Shown one piece after another: positions 33,954 to 42,634 of a stretch of 64,000 nucleotides of DNA. Position 1 is the stretch's first letter. Each line of letters starts with the position of its first letter. Location of the stretch: NCBI GenBank assembly GCA_963775185.1, contig CAVZIE010000031.1, positions 124,001 through 188,000 of the forward strand, read 5' to 3'. The stretch comes from JAPSGB01 sp963775185 (GTDB lineage Bacteria; Myxococcota_A; Polyangia; Polyangiales; Polyangiaceae). Below the pieces are notes generated by a model, which was not told where the DNA came from, made no database searches, and was given only the letters and a program-made list of their open reading frames with translations. Both the position numbers and the translations under genes were made by a program.

Positions 33954-34988
33954 ATGGCGACCACGCATACCGTCGTGCTCATCCCCGGTGACGGCATCGG
34001 GCCCGAGGTCAGCGACGCCGCCCGCGCAATCCTCGACGCCGCCGGCGCGCCGCTCGTGTTCGTCGAGGCGCAGGCGGGCGTCGCGGCGCTCTCGGCGGGA
34101 AGCGACGATGTCCTGCCCGACGCTACGGTCGCGGCGATCCGCGAGCACCACTTCGCGCTCAAGGGCCCGTGCACGACGCCCATCGGCGCCGGCTTCTCGA
34201 GCGTGAACGTGGCGCTCCGCCGCAAGCTGAACCTGTACGCCGCCGTGCGCCCGGTCCGCAGCCTGCCCGGTGTGAAGACGCGCTACGACGGCGTCGACCT
34301 GATCATCATCCGCGAGAACACCGAGGGCCTGTACAGCGGCATCGAGAACCTGATCACCGACGGCGTCGTCGTGAGCATGAAAGTCGCGACGCGCGTGGCG
34401 TGCCAGCGCATCTCCCACTGGGCCTTCCGCTACGCCACGCACCGCAAGCGCGAGAAGATCAGCGTGTTCCACAAGGCGAACATCATGAAGATGAGCGACG
34501 GCATGCTCCTCGACGAGGCGCGCCGGGTCCACGAGGTCGACTACCCGAACATCGACTACAACGAGGTCATCATCGACGCCGCGCAGATGAAGCTGGTGCA
34601 GGATCCTTCGCAGTTCGACATCATCCTGTGCGAGAACCTGTACGGCGACATCGTCTCGGATCTGTGTGCCGGTCTGGTCGGCGGGCTTGGCGTCACGCCT
34701 GGCGCCAACATCGGCGAGGACGACGCGGTGTTCGAGGCGGTGCACGGCTCGGCGCCGGACATCGCGGGCAAGGACCTGGCGAACCCGCTGGCGCTGGTCA
34801 TGAGCTCGACCATGCTGCTGAACCACATCGCCGACGCGCGTCACGACCCCGCGTGCCGGCACGCCGCCGAGCGCATCAAGAGCGCCTACAACCGCGCCCT
34901 CGAGGACGGTCAGAAGACGCGCGATCTCGGCGGCAGTCTCGGGACGCGCGCCTTCACCCAGGCCGTCATCGATCGCTTGGCGGGCTGA
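33954..34988 (+). CDS. NAD-type isocitrate dehydrogenase (isocitrate/isopropylmalate dehydrogenase family)
   Basis: A 344-residue enzyme. VVLIPGDGIGPEVS is the N-terminal signature, LNLYAAVRPVRSLPGVKTRY and IIIRENTEGLYSGIEN line the substrate site, and DIILCENLYGDIVSDLCAGLVGGLG is the family pattern with the metal-binding aspartates. EAVHGSAPDIAGKDLANP precedes the coenzyme site. The short Asn-rich form matches NAD-dependent isocitrate dehydrogenase; homoisocitrate or tartrate dehydrogenase activity cannot be excluded by eye. ATG 33954 lies 18 bases after a palindromic-element copy. Its last codons (RAFTQAVIDRL) are duplicated at 47.9 kb. Confidence 0.88.
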   Translation: MATTHTVVLIPGDGIGPEVSDAARAILDAAGAPLVFVEAQAGVAALSAGSDDVLPDATVAAIREHHFALKGPCTTPIGAGFSSVNVALRRKLNLYAAVRPVRSLPGVKTRYDGVDLIIIRENTEGLYSGIENLITDGVVVSMKVATRVACQRISHWAFRYATHRKREKISVFHKANIMKMSDGMLLDEARRVHEVDYPNIDYNEVIIDAAQMKLVQDPSQFDIILCENLYGDIVSDLCAGLVGGLGVTPGANIGEDDAVFEAVHGSAPDIAGKDLANPLALVMSSTMLLNHIADARHDPACRHAAERIKSAYNRALEDGQKTRDLGGSLGTRAFTQAVIDRLAG

Positions 34989-35013
34989 CGTCGGTCGCAT
35001 CCGGCCCGCTCTG

Positions 35014-35027
35014 TTCCGCGCCGGACC
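35014..35027 (-). repeat. Palindromic element, reverse core
   Basis: Exact reverse core in the duplicated idh-CHAD spacer; partner copy at 47961. Confidence 0.9.
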
Positions 35028-35029
35028 GA

Positions 35030-35271
35030 CCATCCTGCCCGGACGGGGCGGCGAGGCGCCAGCGTGGCTGCGAGATCGGCCAGATCGTGGTCGTCGCCCA
35101 GCAGCTCCGACAGCCCGCCGAGCGCCTTGCGGCGCGCGCGCATCGGCTGGTGCCAGATGCGCGTGAGCAGACGCGCGTGTACCAGTGATCCTTCACGCGC
35201 TTGCGCCACTCGTGCAGATGCTCGGCGGAAGGATCGCGCGCGCGGCGGCGAACGCGTCGCGGCCTGCCGCT
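35030..35271 (-). pseudogene. CHAD-protein fragment, duplicate of the gene at 47.9-48.9 kb
   Basis: The reverse strand encodes LLTRIWHQPMRARRKALG and LSELLGDDHDLADLA, nearly identical to the intact CHAD gene. Compared with 47988-48387 it has lost about 167 bases after GGCGAGGCGCC and one G near 35185, which breaks the frame, and homology stops at about 35271. It follows idh with the same repeat-containing spacer as the other locus, so the two regions descend from one segment. Confidence 0.85.
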
Positions 35272-35506
35272 ACCGTCAACCGCGGCGGGGCGAAGCTGCC
35301 GGAATCGTTCGCTTGCCGGATCGGCGCGTCAGGCGCGGCGGAATATCGACTTCCCGTTCACCCCACCGGAGGTGACGTCGGCACAAGCGGTCGCCGGGAT
35401 CCGCGTCCAATGGCCCGGCGCCAAGGTACGGGAGGTGCTCGACGCGAACGGCCTGCGGGTTGTCGGGGCGATCGAGATTGTCGGGAGATGCGGCGCGCGT
35501 CAGTAG
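35272..35506 (+). other. Probable 3' remnant of an unknown gene
   Basis: A forward frame ending in TAG at 35504-35506 encodes RRNIDFPFTPPEVTSAQAVA and then GIRVQWPGAKVREVLDANGL, which reads like a real C-terminus. No start or upstream part remains; the sequence joins directly to the CHAD fragment. It overlaps the stop of the next reverse-strand gene by seven bases. Family not recognised. Confidence 0.3.
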
Positions 35507-36433
35507 TTCATTTTCGACGCGGCCTGTCTTGTGTAAACCGCCTTGATCCCCGCGGCGTCGTAGTAGGTAATCGAAAGCACTGGATGAGAGCGATCGTCTT
35601 GATCGCAATCGTATGCCGCCACGATGCCGCCCAACGCCACGCGGTTTGTGTCGAATGCGCCCCACATGACGGCGCGTTCATGCGGTGGATTGAACGCGAC
35701 GGCGCATGTGGTTTTCGACGGCAGTACCAGCGGCTCGCCATAGCGCTTGACTAGTTCCGCAAACGCTTCGTTGGTGTCCACGCTGCTCGCGTTCAACCGC
35801 ACGAGCCCGACCTGACAAACTTTCCCGTTGCAGAAGACGTACTGCGCGCCGTTGACCGCGAGCGGGATGTTGGCCTTGCCCGGATCGACCTTCGCGCAAC
35901 CGTAAGCCACGTCCCTAGTGCCAGAGATCCTTCCGGTTACCGTTCCGCCAACGGCTCTACATTGCGCGCCTGCTTGCGCCACCGTCGCGCCGAAGCTGAT
36001 ACCGCCAGGACTCGGGGGGATGCTGTGAATCACGCCGACTAGCGGCGCCTGTGAAGTGTCCGGCGGCAGCGGCTCGCTGCGTTCCTCGCGCGCGGCTGGC
36101 TCTGTCGCTGCGGCACGCTCGGAGCCGGCAGGGTTCGAGTATCCAGTAGGTTCGGAGTCCGATGGCTCACGCGCCGACGGTTGCGCTTGCGCGGTCGCAC
36201 GGGACTCAGATTGCCGGCACGCGACGTCCATCTGCTGATCCGTCGGCGCGTGGATGATGTCGTACACCCCGCAGAGCTTCTCGGCCTGCGCGCTGCACTG
36301 TGGCGCGCCGTCCGGACACTTTGATCCGATACCCAGGCCGGCCGTTGGCGAACGTGCCTCGGGCGAACCACGGATTAGACGATGCACAGCCCAGCGTGAT
36401 GGCCGCCGCAGGAATCAGCCAAACGAGACGCAT
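35500..36433 (-). CDS. Unknown lipoprotein (frame broken once near 36340)
   Basis: Corrected length about 310 residues. MRLVWLIPAAAITLGCASS is a lipoprotein signal; the frame shifts at a CCGGCCGGCC-like run near 36336-36345 and continues GLGIGSKCPDGAPQCSAQ, then a Glu/Pro/Ser-rich linker and a globular domain (ISFGATVAQAGAQCRAVGG, YVFCNGKVCQVGLVRL, FAELVKRYGEPLVLPSKTTC, MWGAFDTNRVALGG, VLSITYYDAAGIKAV). This domain shape is common in myxobacterial lipoproteins; the function is unknown. Confidence 0.6.
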
Positions 36434-36513
36434 GTCGCGATGGTAAATCCGCTGCACGTCTCCATGCCAGCGCGCCCACGCAACTAGAGCAATGCCGCGC
36501 CCGATAGGGCCGC

Positions 36514-36690
36514 ATGCGTCGGTTCCTGCTCCCGTTCGTGGCTCTCGTTACCCCGATCGCGCCGGCGCGCTCGCAAGCGGTCGTCAATCAGCCCCGCACG
36601 TTCATCGAGTTGGCTTGCTTGTCCGACTGGTGCGACGTGCGGGCGTTGCTGGAGTGGCTGAGTTCAGGTCGGGCGCTTCGCTTCGGCTAG
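36514..36690 (+). CDS. Very short secreted peptide
   Basis: A 58-codon frame starting MRRFLLPFVALVTPIAPARS, a convincing signal peptide cleaved after Ala-Arg-Ser or Pro-Ala, followed by about 38 residues with two cysteines (ELACLSDWCDV). The stop overlaps the end of the next reverse-strand gene by 27 bases. It could be an intact small exported peptide or the truncated start of a larger one. Confidence 0.4.
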   Translation: MRRFLLPFVALVTPIAPARSQAVVNQPRTFIELACLSDWCDVRALLEWLSSGRALRFG

Positions 36691-36942
36691 CTTCCGGTCG
36701 AAGTATTGCGCGTGCTCGGCTACGTAGCCCTCGACCTCTCTGCGGCAGCGCGACTCTGTCGCTCCACCATCGTCGGTGGGAAACGCGCCGAGCAAGCCCA
36801 CGACGCCTTCCAGCGCGTTCACGATGGCGTGAACCTCTCGATCACTCGCCGCGAACGTGAAGCCGATCAATCCGAGCGGGACTCGTTCAAACCAGGCGTT
36901 CGACATGCGCTTGTCGGGTGTGTCGGTGATGCGGTGTCTCAT
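36664..36942 (-). CDS. Unknown 92-residue protein
   Basis: MSNAWFERVPLGLIGFTF followed by DREVHAIVNALEGVVGLLG and VEGYVAEHAQYFDRKLAEA gives a plausible small helical protein. No family is recognised. The ATG at 36906 (MSNAWF) is an alternative start to 36942. It converges on and overlaps the short secreted peptide gene. Confidence 0.4.
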   Translation of the reverse strand: MRHRITDTPDKRMSNAWFERVPLGLIGFTFAASDREVHAIVNALEGVVGLLGAFPTDDGGATESRCRREVEGYVAEHAQYFDRKLAEAKRPT

Positions 36943-37032
36943 GTGTTCGATTCCCTCTGCCGGGTAAGGGCCCGGCCATTGTTCCCCTCTCCAGGATGTC
37001 CAGCAGAAACGACGCGGGCGGCGGTACTCTCC

Positions 37033-37284
37033 TCACTTCAGCGGCGCGCCTATGTCACCGGAACATTCGTCGCCGATGCAACCACCACCGGCGTCGGTGT
37101 CGGGCAATCGCGCGGCAACGCCAGCATCACATTCCTGATGCCAACAATTCGGTGTCAGGCGCCTTGGCTCTGACCTCGACGGCTTCGGCGTCGGACGCGG
37201 CTTCGGTGCCAGGTACGTCGGCGGTGGAGTCGGCTCCGGCTCCGGCTCGCGGTGCGCTTGGTTGTGCAACGCGGCACGGGCCAT
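37033..37284 (-). CDS. Unknown proline-rich, Cys-containing protein
   Basis: About 83 residues: EPEPEPTPPPTYLAPKPRPT is a Pro/Glu-rich stretch like the spacers of secreted proteins here, and the C-terminus has CWHQECDAG and GGCIGDECSGD. No signal peptide is visible from ATG 37284, so the start may be wrong or the 5' end lost. Its ATG and the ATG of the divergent gene at 37283 overlap (CATG), so at least one start is doubtful. Confidence 0.3.
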   Translation of the reverse strand: MARAALHNQAHREPEPEPTPPPTYLAPKPRPTPKPSRSEPRRLTPNCWHQECDAGVAARLPDTDAGGGCIGDECSGDIGAPLK

Positions 37285-37576
37285 GCTGGCGGACATCGCG
37301 GCGGCGATTGGCGCCGTGGGCTTGTGTCTGGAGACGGCGCGCGCTGACGTGGGCGAGCCGGTGCGGGAAGCCAAGACGCCCGGCCTTGGCTTCGTGGACG
37401 TGGCCGACGCGCTGACCACGGTGCGCGTCGCGATGGTCGAGCTAATGGGTGACTCGGACTTCTACCGCCTGGATGACGGCGGCCGAGCGTTGCAGCTGGC
37501 CAGCAAGGCGCTGAATCATATCAACTGCGGACTCAGTGAACTGGGCGCAGTCGAGCGCCGGATGGTGCAGTCATGA
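37283..37576 (+). CDS. Unknown helical protein
   Basis: A 97-residue frame: MLADIAAAIGAVGLCLETAR, VADALTTVRVAMVELMGDSD, LASKALNHINCGLSELGAVE, strongly helical with heptad-like spacing. The stop overlaps the next ATG by four bases (ATGA), which supports a two-gene unit. No family recognised. Confidence 0.45.
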   Translation: MLADIAAAIGAVGLCLETARADVGEPVREAKTPGLGFVDVADALTTVRVAMVELMGDSDFYRLDDGGRALQLASKALNHINCGLSELGAVERRMVQS

Positions 37577-37740
37577 GCGCCGCGAACGACGAGCCCACGC
37601 CCGAGGACATCAAGGCCGAATACGAGCGGACGGTCTTCGCTTACGGCTCGGAGGACATCGCGCTGGAGCAGATCGGGCACGTGGGCGCCCCGGTCAACCC
37701 GATCGATGCTGGAACGCGGCCGAGCCGTTGCTCTGCCTAG
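37573..37740 (+). CDS. Short unknown protein ending in a 23-bp dispersed repeat
   Basis: A 55-codon frame (MSAANDEPTPEDIKAEYERT, then FAYGSEDIALEQIGHVGAP) overlapping the previous gene by four bases. The last residues and the stop are provided by a 23-bp repeat that occurs again at 42535, so the natural C-terminus may have been replaced. Confidence 0.4.
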   Translation: MSAANDEPTPEDIKAEYERTVFAYGSEDIALEQIGHVGAPVNPIDAGTRPSRCSA

Positions 37741-37745
37741 GCTCC
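37723..37745. repeat. 23-bp dispersed repeat, copy 1
   Basis: Identical over 23 bases to 42535-42557 (core CGTTGCTCTGCCTAGGCTCC). It contains CCTAGG and GAGCC/GGCTC ends that could pair. It lies at the truncated end of a short ORF. Confidence 0.7.
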
Positions 37746-37855
37746 AACGAACTGGCTGGATTGGGGCTCGAACACGTCCCACGCAGGTTTGCCGACGCCA
37801 TGATTTGCGGGGCAAGCGCCCGCGTCACCGTCGGGACACGACGCGATCGGATATA

Positions 37856-40800
37856 GTGCCGGCGGTGTCGATTCGCACGCTCGCCGCAATCGCCGTCGGA
37901 CTCGTACTGGTGACGGGCTCCCGTGAACCGCGCACGCCGACCGTACAGCTCGAAGGCGACGCCGCATTGTTCCACGGCCTCCGGCTGCTGCTCGACGGCG
38001 CGCCGCCGGTGACGTCCCGCGGGGCGCGCAGCGGCCGCGCGGAGCTGCGGCATGGAGCGGCCTTGACCGAGTGGTACCGGAACACGCCGGCGGGGCTCGA
38101 ACAGGGGTTCGACCTCGCGCAAGCGACATCGCGCGACGGAATCGACCTGCGCGTGAAGGTCACGGGGCTCGTTCCACGACAAGCCGGAGCGAGCGTCGCC
38201 TTGTTGGATGTCGCCGGGCACACGGCCGCGTACTACGGCCAAGCCCACGCGGAAGACGCGCGCGGAAGGCCGTTACCCATACAGCTGGTCGCGGGTTCCA
38301 GCGATATCCGCATCCACGTAGAAACCGCCGGTGCGCGGTTCCCCGTGGAAATCGACCCGCTCGTGTGGCTCGCCCAGGCGACGCTCGTCGCGAGCGACGG
38401 TGCACCGGGCGACCAGGTGGGCTGGTCGGTCGCGCTCCTGGGCGACACGGCCCTTGTCGGCTCGAAGGGATTCAGCACGAGCGCGAAGACGGGCGCGGCG
38501 TATGCATTCGTGCGAAGCGGGACGACCTGGTCCCAGCAGCAGCGTCTCGTCGGCAGCGGTGTCGGCAACTACGACGATTTCAGCTTGTCGGTGTCACTCG
38601 CAACGGACACGGCGCTCGTCGGTTCCCCGGCGCCCTACCTGCTGCCGCCGCAACAGCCGAAGAGCGGGTCCGCGTATGTCTTTGCTCGCGTCGGGTCTAC
38701 GTGGACGCAGCAGCACGTTCTGGTCGGCAGCGACAGCGCGATCGGCGATCAAGTCGGGTATGCGGTCGCGGTGGACGGAACGACGGCGCTGGTCGGAGCG
38801 CCGTGCAACGGAACAAACTGCGCCGGCGCGATCTACGCTTTCAGTCGCTCGGGCTCTACGTGGACGGAGACCCAGAAGGTGGTCGCTGCAGGCAGCACGT
38901 GGCTGGGCTCGGCGCTGGCTCTCGACGGCGATACCGTCCTCTCCGGCGCCCGCAACGCGAACGGGGGCGCAGCCTATGTCTTCGTCCGATCCGGCTCGAC
39001 TTGGTCCCTTCAGCAGCGCCTCGCCGTCGCGAGCGGCGGCCCCGATCGCTTCGGGATGTCTGTGGCGCTTTCCGGCGGCACGGCGTTGGTCGGCGCAACG
39101 GACGAGTTTTCCGCGGCCGGGGCGGACTACGTGTTCGTGCGCGCCGGGTCCACATGGACCCTGCAGCAGGAGATCGCCGCCAACGGGCTCGGCGCGCACT
39201 GCGCCTTGGACGGCGACACCGCGCTGCTCGCCTCGGGCGGTGCCGCGCTCGTGTACGTCCGGAGCGGCTCCACGTGGACCCAAGAGCAGAAGCTCGTCGA
39301 AAGTGGAAGCGGTTCGTTCGGCGCCGCGGTCGCGCTCTCGACGACAACGGCGCTGGTCGGCGCGCCCAGCACCGGAGCGGGCGCGGCCTATGTGTTCACG
39401 CCCGGCAACCCGCTGGCGAACGGGACCGCTTGTCCGGAAGGCACCGGCGCGTGCTCGAGCGGATTTTGCAAGGACGGAGTGTGTTGTGACGCGGCCTGCG
39501 ATCAACCCTGCCAGACTTGCATCGCGACTCCGGGCACGTGCACAGCGGTCACGAACGGACCGGATGCGGATACGTGCACGGGAATCACGACGTGCAACGC
39601 CAGTGGCGCGTGCCAGAAGAAGAATGGCCAGTCCTGCGCGGACGCGAGCGAGTGCGAGAGTGGGTTTTGCGCCAGCGGCTACTGCTGCGCCAGCGCGTGC
39701 GCAGGCGCCTGCGACGAATGCAGCTCGAACCCAGGAGTCTGCACACTGGTCCCGGCTGGCGGCGCGGGCTCGCCGTCGTGCGCGCCCTACGCGTGCAGCG
39801 GTGCCGACAACGCGTGTCCGACAACCTGCGCAGCGGACACGGATTGCGCATCCGGCGACTACTGCAACGCGAGCGGCGCCTGCGCCGGACAGCGAGCCCA
39901 GGGATCGCCCTGCGTAGCGGGCGCCGAGTGCCTGTCCGGCTTCTGTGTCGACGGCGTGTGTTGCGATGCGGCTTGCACCGGCGAGTGCGAGGCATGCACG
40001 GGCGCGCTGAAAGGCGGCGGAGCGGACGGCACGTGCGGCGCCGTTTCCGATGGCACGGACCCCGACGGCGACTGTGCGCCGTTCGTCTGCTCCGGCGGGA
40101 GTTGCTTGTCGACCTGCGCGACGGACGTGGATTGCGCCGCGGGCCTGGCGTGTTTTCCCGTCCTGGACCTCTGCGCGCAGCGCCAGTCCGACGGCGTGCC
40201 GTGTGCGAAAAACGGACAGTGCCAGTCCGGCTTCTGTGTCGACGGCGTGTGTTGCGACGGCGCGTGCACCGGGCAGTGCGAAGCGTGCAACGGGGCCACG
40301 TCGGGAACGTGCAGCGCGGTCCTGGGCGCTCCGCACGGCGCGCGGTCCGCGTGCAGCGGGAGCGGGAGCGCCTGCGCCGGCAGCTGCGACGGCTCGAACC
40401 GGGTATCGTGCACGTACCCGGGGGCGAGCACGACCTGCTCGGCCACGATGTGCTCGAACGGACTTGCCCAAGCGTATGCGTGCGACGGCGAGGGCGCGTG
40501 CGCTCCGGCGACGCTGTCCGATTGCTCACCGTACAAGTGCTCCGCGACCGGCTGCGCGACGAGTTGCTCGGACGACGCCGATTGCGCACCCGGCAACGCC
40601 TGCACCGGCACCGTCTGCGCCCCAGCGGGGTCGGCCGGAACCGGCGCCGGTGGCACGAGCGGCGCCGGTGGCGGCGCCGACAGCGGCGCTTCTCCCGGTA
40701 CCGGCGGAAATGCGGCCGGGAGCCCAGGCACGGCATCGCCGGGCAGCAGCGACAGCGGAGGTTGCGGCTGCCGCGCTTCGGGCGAAGACCCACGCCGCGG

Positions 40801-40885
40801 AGCGTCGTGGATCTTGCTGCTCGTCGTCGGCCTCGCCCGCCGACGGCGGGCTCGGCGCGGAGCGCGGCGGCGCGGCGGCACTTGA
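37856..40885 (+). CDS. FG-GAP/Cys-rich surface protein with MYXO-CTERM tail
   Basis: About 1009 residues. A GTG start (37856, or 37865) precedes a signal peptide (LAAIAVGLVLVTGS). Residues about 170-520 contain seven or so blades with GDQVGWSVALLGDTALVGS and AAYVFVRSGSTWTLQQ, the FG-GAP/integrin-type propeller pattern. Residues about 520-920 hold repeated Cys-rich units (SGFCVDGVCCDAACTGECEAC occurs with small changes four to five times). A Gly/Ala/Ser linker leads to GGCGCRASGEDPR, a hydrophobic stretch (WILLLVVGLA) and RRRRARRG, a MYXO-CTERM sorting tail. Predicted to be processed and anchored at the cell surface; ligand unknown. Confidence 0.88.
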   Translation: MPAVSIRTLAAIAVGLVLVTGSREPRTPTVQLEGDAALFHGLRLLLDGAPPVTSRGARSGRAELRHGAALTEWYRNTPAGLEQGFDLAQATSRDGIDLRVKVTGLVPRQAGASVALLDVAGHTAAYYGQAHAEDARGRPLPIQLVAGSSDIRIHVETAGARFPVEIDPLVWLAQATLVASDGAPGDQVGWSVALLGDTALVGSKGFSTSAKTGAAYAFVRSGTTWSQQQRLVGSGVGNYDDFSLSVSLATDTALVGSPAPYLLPPQQPKSGSAYVFARVGSTWTQQHVLVGSDSAIGDQVGYAVAVDGTTALVGAPCNGTNCAGAIYAFSRSGSTWTETQKVVAAGSTWLGSALALDGDTVLSGARNANGGAAYVFVRSGSTWSLQQRLAVASGGPDRFGMSVALSGGTALVGATDEFSAAGADYVFVRAGSTWTLQQEIAANGLGAHCALDGDTALLASGGAALVYVRSGSTWTQEQKLVESGSGSFGAAVALSTTTALVGAPSTGAGAAYVFTPGNPLANGTACPEGTGACSSGFCKDGVCCDAACDQPCQTCIATPGTCTAVTNGPDADTCTGITTCNASGACQKKNGQSCADASECESGFCASGYCCASACAGACDECSSNPGVCTLVPAGGAGSPSCAPYACSGADNACPTTCAADTDCASGDYCNASGACAGQRAQGSPCVAGAECLSGFCVDGVCCDAACTGECEACTGALKGGGADGTCGAVSDGTDPDGDCAPFVCSGGSCLSTCATDVDCAAGLACFPVLDLCAQRQSDGVPCAKNGQCQSGFCVDGVCCDGACTGQCEACNGATSGTCSAVLGAPHGARSACSGSGSACAGSCDGSNRVSCTYPGASTTCSATMCSNGLAQAYACDGEGACAPATLSDCSPYKCSATGCATSCSDDADCAPGNACTGTVCAPAGSAGTGAGGTSGAGGGADSGASPGTGGNAAGSPGTASPGSSDSGGCGCRASGEDPRRGASWILLLVVGLARRRRARRGARRRGGT

Positions 40886-41090
40886 GGATCCTTGCCCAAC
40901 GAGCACCAAGGTGCTCACTGGGAACCAGCTGTGCGCGGCGGTGAAGACCGGCGGCGGCAGCGCCGACAACGACGGCGGTTGCGGCTGCAGAGTTGGTACG
41001 TCGAACCGCCGCTCCGGCCTACCGCTCCTCGGCGCGCTGCTGCTGCTCGCGGGGAGCTGCCGTCGCCGCGCGCGAGTCGCTGCTTCTTGA
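40886..41090 (+). pseudogene. Orphan MYXO-CTERM tail fragment
   Basis: Directly behind the previous gene, one frame encodes EDPCPTSTKVLTGNQLCAAV, then DNDGGCGCRVG, the hydrophobic GLPLLGALLLLAG and SCRRRARVAAS before a stop at 41088-41090: a complete MYXO-CTERM tail without start codon or upstream domain. Most likely the 3' end of a second surface-protein gene whose front part was deleted. A palindromic element follows six bases later. Confidence 0.65.
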
Positions 41091-41095
41091 TTTCC

Positions 41096-41109
41096 GGTCC
41101 GGCGCGGAA
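41096..41109 (+). repeat. Palindromic element, forward core
   Basis: Exact core six bases after the orphan MYXO-CTERM tail. Confidence 0.85.
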
Positions 41110-41121
41110 CCCCGCGTCGCA

Positions 41122-42111
41122 TCAGGGCGTCGCTGCGTGGTAGCGATGGTCGCGACGGCCCGCGTAGCAGCGCGCGCGCGAGCGGAACAGGCGCGCCGGC
41201 GGGTCGGGGTCGTCTCTACGGATCCGCCACACGTTGCCGAGCGCCGCCGAGAGCCGCTGCTTTTCCGGGTTGGCCGCGGGCGGGCACGGGTCGTGGCACT
41301 CGCCCGCGGGGCGCGCCGAGAAGTGTGCGCCCGACATGTAGCCGATCGCGTTCGGCGGTCGGTCGGTGATCGCGATGCGCAGGTTCCGGCACGTGTCGCA
41401 GCGCTTCGTGCCGCCGGAGGGGCACGACCACGGCTCCAAGGGGCCGGCGCATTCGACCGTGAACGACACCGGCACGCCCCCGAACTCCGCGACGTCGCGA
41501 TCCACGTAGCTCAGGAGGCCGTAGTAGTCGCCGTCCTCGCCCAGGCCGCCGCCCACGCCGTCGACGATGTGTCCGCCCGCGTCCACGACCACCGTGGATC
41601 CGTCGTGCTCGATGACCAGCGTCGAATCGATGCTCACGGTCGTGAAGCCCGTCTCCTTGCCCTTGGCGGTGCGGCGCTCGGAGCGAATCAGTACGGCGTA
41701 CAAGTGATCGTCCGGCGGCGCTCCCGCGTCGTCGGGCTCCGTGAACAACGGCTCGCGCGCGAGCAGGACCGGCAAGCACGGCGGATCGCTCACCGACAGG
41801 TACGCGCGCACCGGCGCGTGCGGCTCGACCCAGGCGAGCAGGCGCCTGTCCAGGGGCTCGAAGCGGACGTCGGCGAGCGCGTCGCTCCAGGTCTTCTTCG
41901 CCCACGCGAGCTCGGCAGCGGGATCTGGGGCGGCGGCGTCGGCCGCCGGCGTGTCGACCGACGCGTCTACGCTCGCAACCGGCGTGGGCGCCGGGATCGC
42001 GACCGTGTGCGTCGTCGTGGGTGCGGGCGCCGGCGTCGGCGCGGGAGCCGGCGGCGCGCCGGCGCACGCGACGGCGAGCGTTGCGGCAAGCGCCGTTCCG
42101 GTGCGGAGCAT
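41122..42111 (-). CDS. Unknown lipoprotein
   Basis: A 329-residue protein. MLRTGTALAATLAVACAG is a lipoprotein signal; a Pro/Ala/Thr linker (APTPAPAPTTTHTVAIPAP) follows. The globular part includes AWAKKTWSDALADVRFEPLD, PCLPVLLAREPLF, TTVSIDSTLVIEHDGSTVVV and a Cys-rich C-terminal portion (CAGPLEPWSCPSGGTKRCDTC). Unknown function. It lies 10 bases downstream of the next reverse-strand gene, so the two may be co-transcribed. Confidence 0.65.
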   Translation of the reverse strand: MLRTGTALAATLAVACAGAPPAPAPTPAPAPTTTHTVAIPAPTPVASVDASVDTPAADAAAPDPAAELAWAKKTWSDALADVRFEPLDRRLLAWVEPHAPVRAYLSVSDPPCLPVLLAREPLFTEPDDAGAPPDDHLYAVLIRSERRTAKGKETGFTTVSIDSTLVIEHDGSTVVVDAGGHIVDGVGGGLGEDGDYYGLLSYVDRDVAEFGGVPVSFTVECAGPLEPWSCPSGGTKRCDTCRNLRIAITDRPPNAIGYMSGAHFSARPAGECHDPCPPAANPEKQRLSAALGNVWRIRRDDPDPPARLFRSRARCYAGRRDHRYHAATP

Positions 42112-42121
42112 GCCGGCATTA

Positions 42122-42505
42122 TTACGGGAATTGCCCGACGAGACGATAGCGATTGCCGACAATCTCGAGCATTCCGCGCTCCACGAGATCCTCGAGCCAG
42201 CCGTCCACCTCGGCGATCGTGGCGCCGTTCTTCTCGACATAGTCGATGTACGACGCCAGCGTGCCGAGGTCCGGGACCTCGCCCTCGCGTTGTTCACCGT
42301 AGCGGGTCACGCCGGCCAGCACCAGGTCCCTCGCCGACGGGCGCGCGCTCGCCCCGAGCTCGTGGAAAGCCTTGTCCAGAGCGTAGGCCGAGATGCGGAA
42401 GCGCTTGCAGGCCTCGTGCCTGCGCACGCCGGGAAACGCGGCGAAGCGTGCAGCGCGCTGGGCGATCTCCCGGTCGTATCTCGCCATCGCTGGGGTATTG
42501 TCCAT
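42122..42505 (-). CDS. Unknown small protein, possibly winged-helix
   Basis: A 127-residue protein. The N-terminal half (REIAQRAARFAAFPGVRRHE, CKRFRISAYALDKAF) looks like a helix-turn-helix, and the C-terminal half (ATIAEVDGWLEDLVERGMLEIVGNRYRLV) like a winged-helix tail. Could be a DNA-binding protein; no family is recognised. ATG 42487 (MARYDREIAQ) is an alternative start. Confidence 0.5.
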   Translation of the reverse strand: MDNTPAMARYDREIAQRAARFAAFPGVRRHEACKRFRISAYALDKAFHELGASARPSARDLVLAGVTRYGEQREGEVPDLGTLASYIDYVEKNGATIAEVDGWLEDLVERGMLEIVGNRYRLVGQFP

Positions 42506-42534
42506 TCAGATTGACGATTACGCTCAGTCCGCCA

Positions 42535-42557
42535 AGCCGTTGCTCTGCCTAGGCTCC
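42535..42557. repeat. 23-bp dispersed repeat, copy 2
   Basis: Exact match to 37723-37745, 4.8 kb away. It lies 30 bases upstream of the reverse-strand gene start at 42505 and 78 bases upstream of the next forward gene. Confidence 0.7.
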
Positions 42558-42634
42558 CGCCCAGCGCATGTGGTGGGTCGAGTGTCGCATGGGCCGCGGA
42601 GCGCGCAACGTTCAGCCGGTGATACACTTCGCGT

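Noticed and set aside
31575..35033. A 1152-codon reverse-strand open frame
   Set aside because: It is antisense to the large lipoprotein and isocitrate dehydrogenase genes and consists of low-complexity Arg/Ala/Val residues, as expected for the complement of GC-rich coding sequence.
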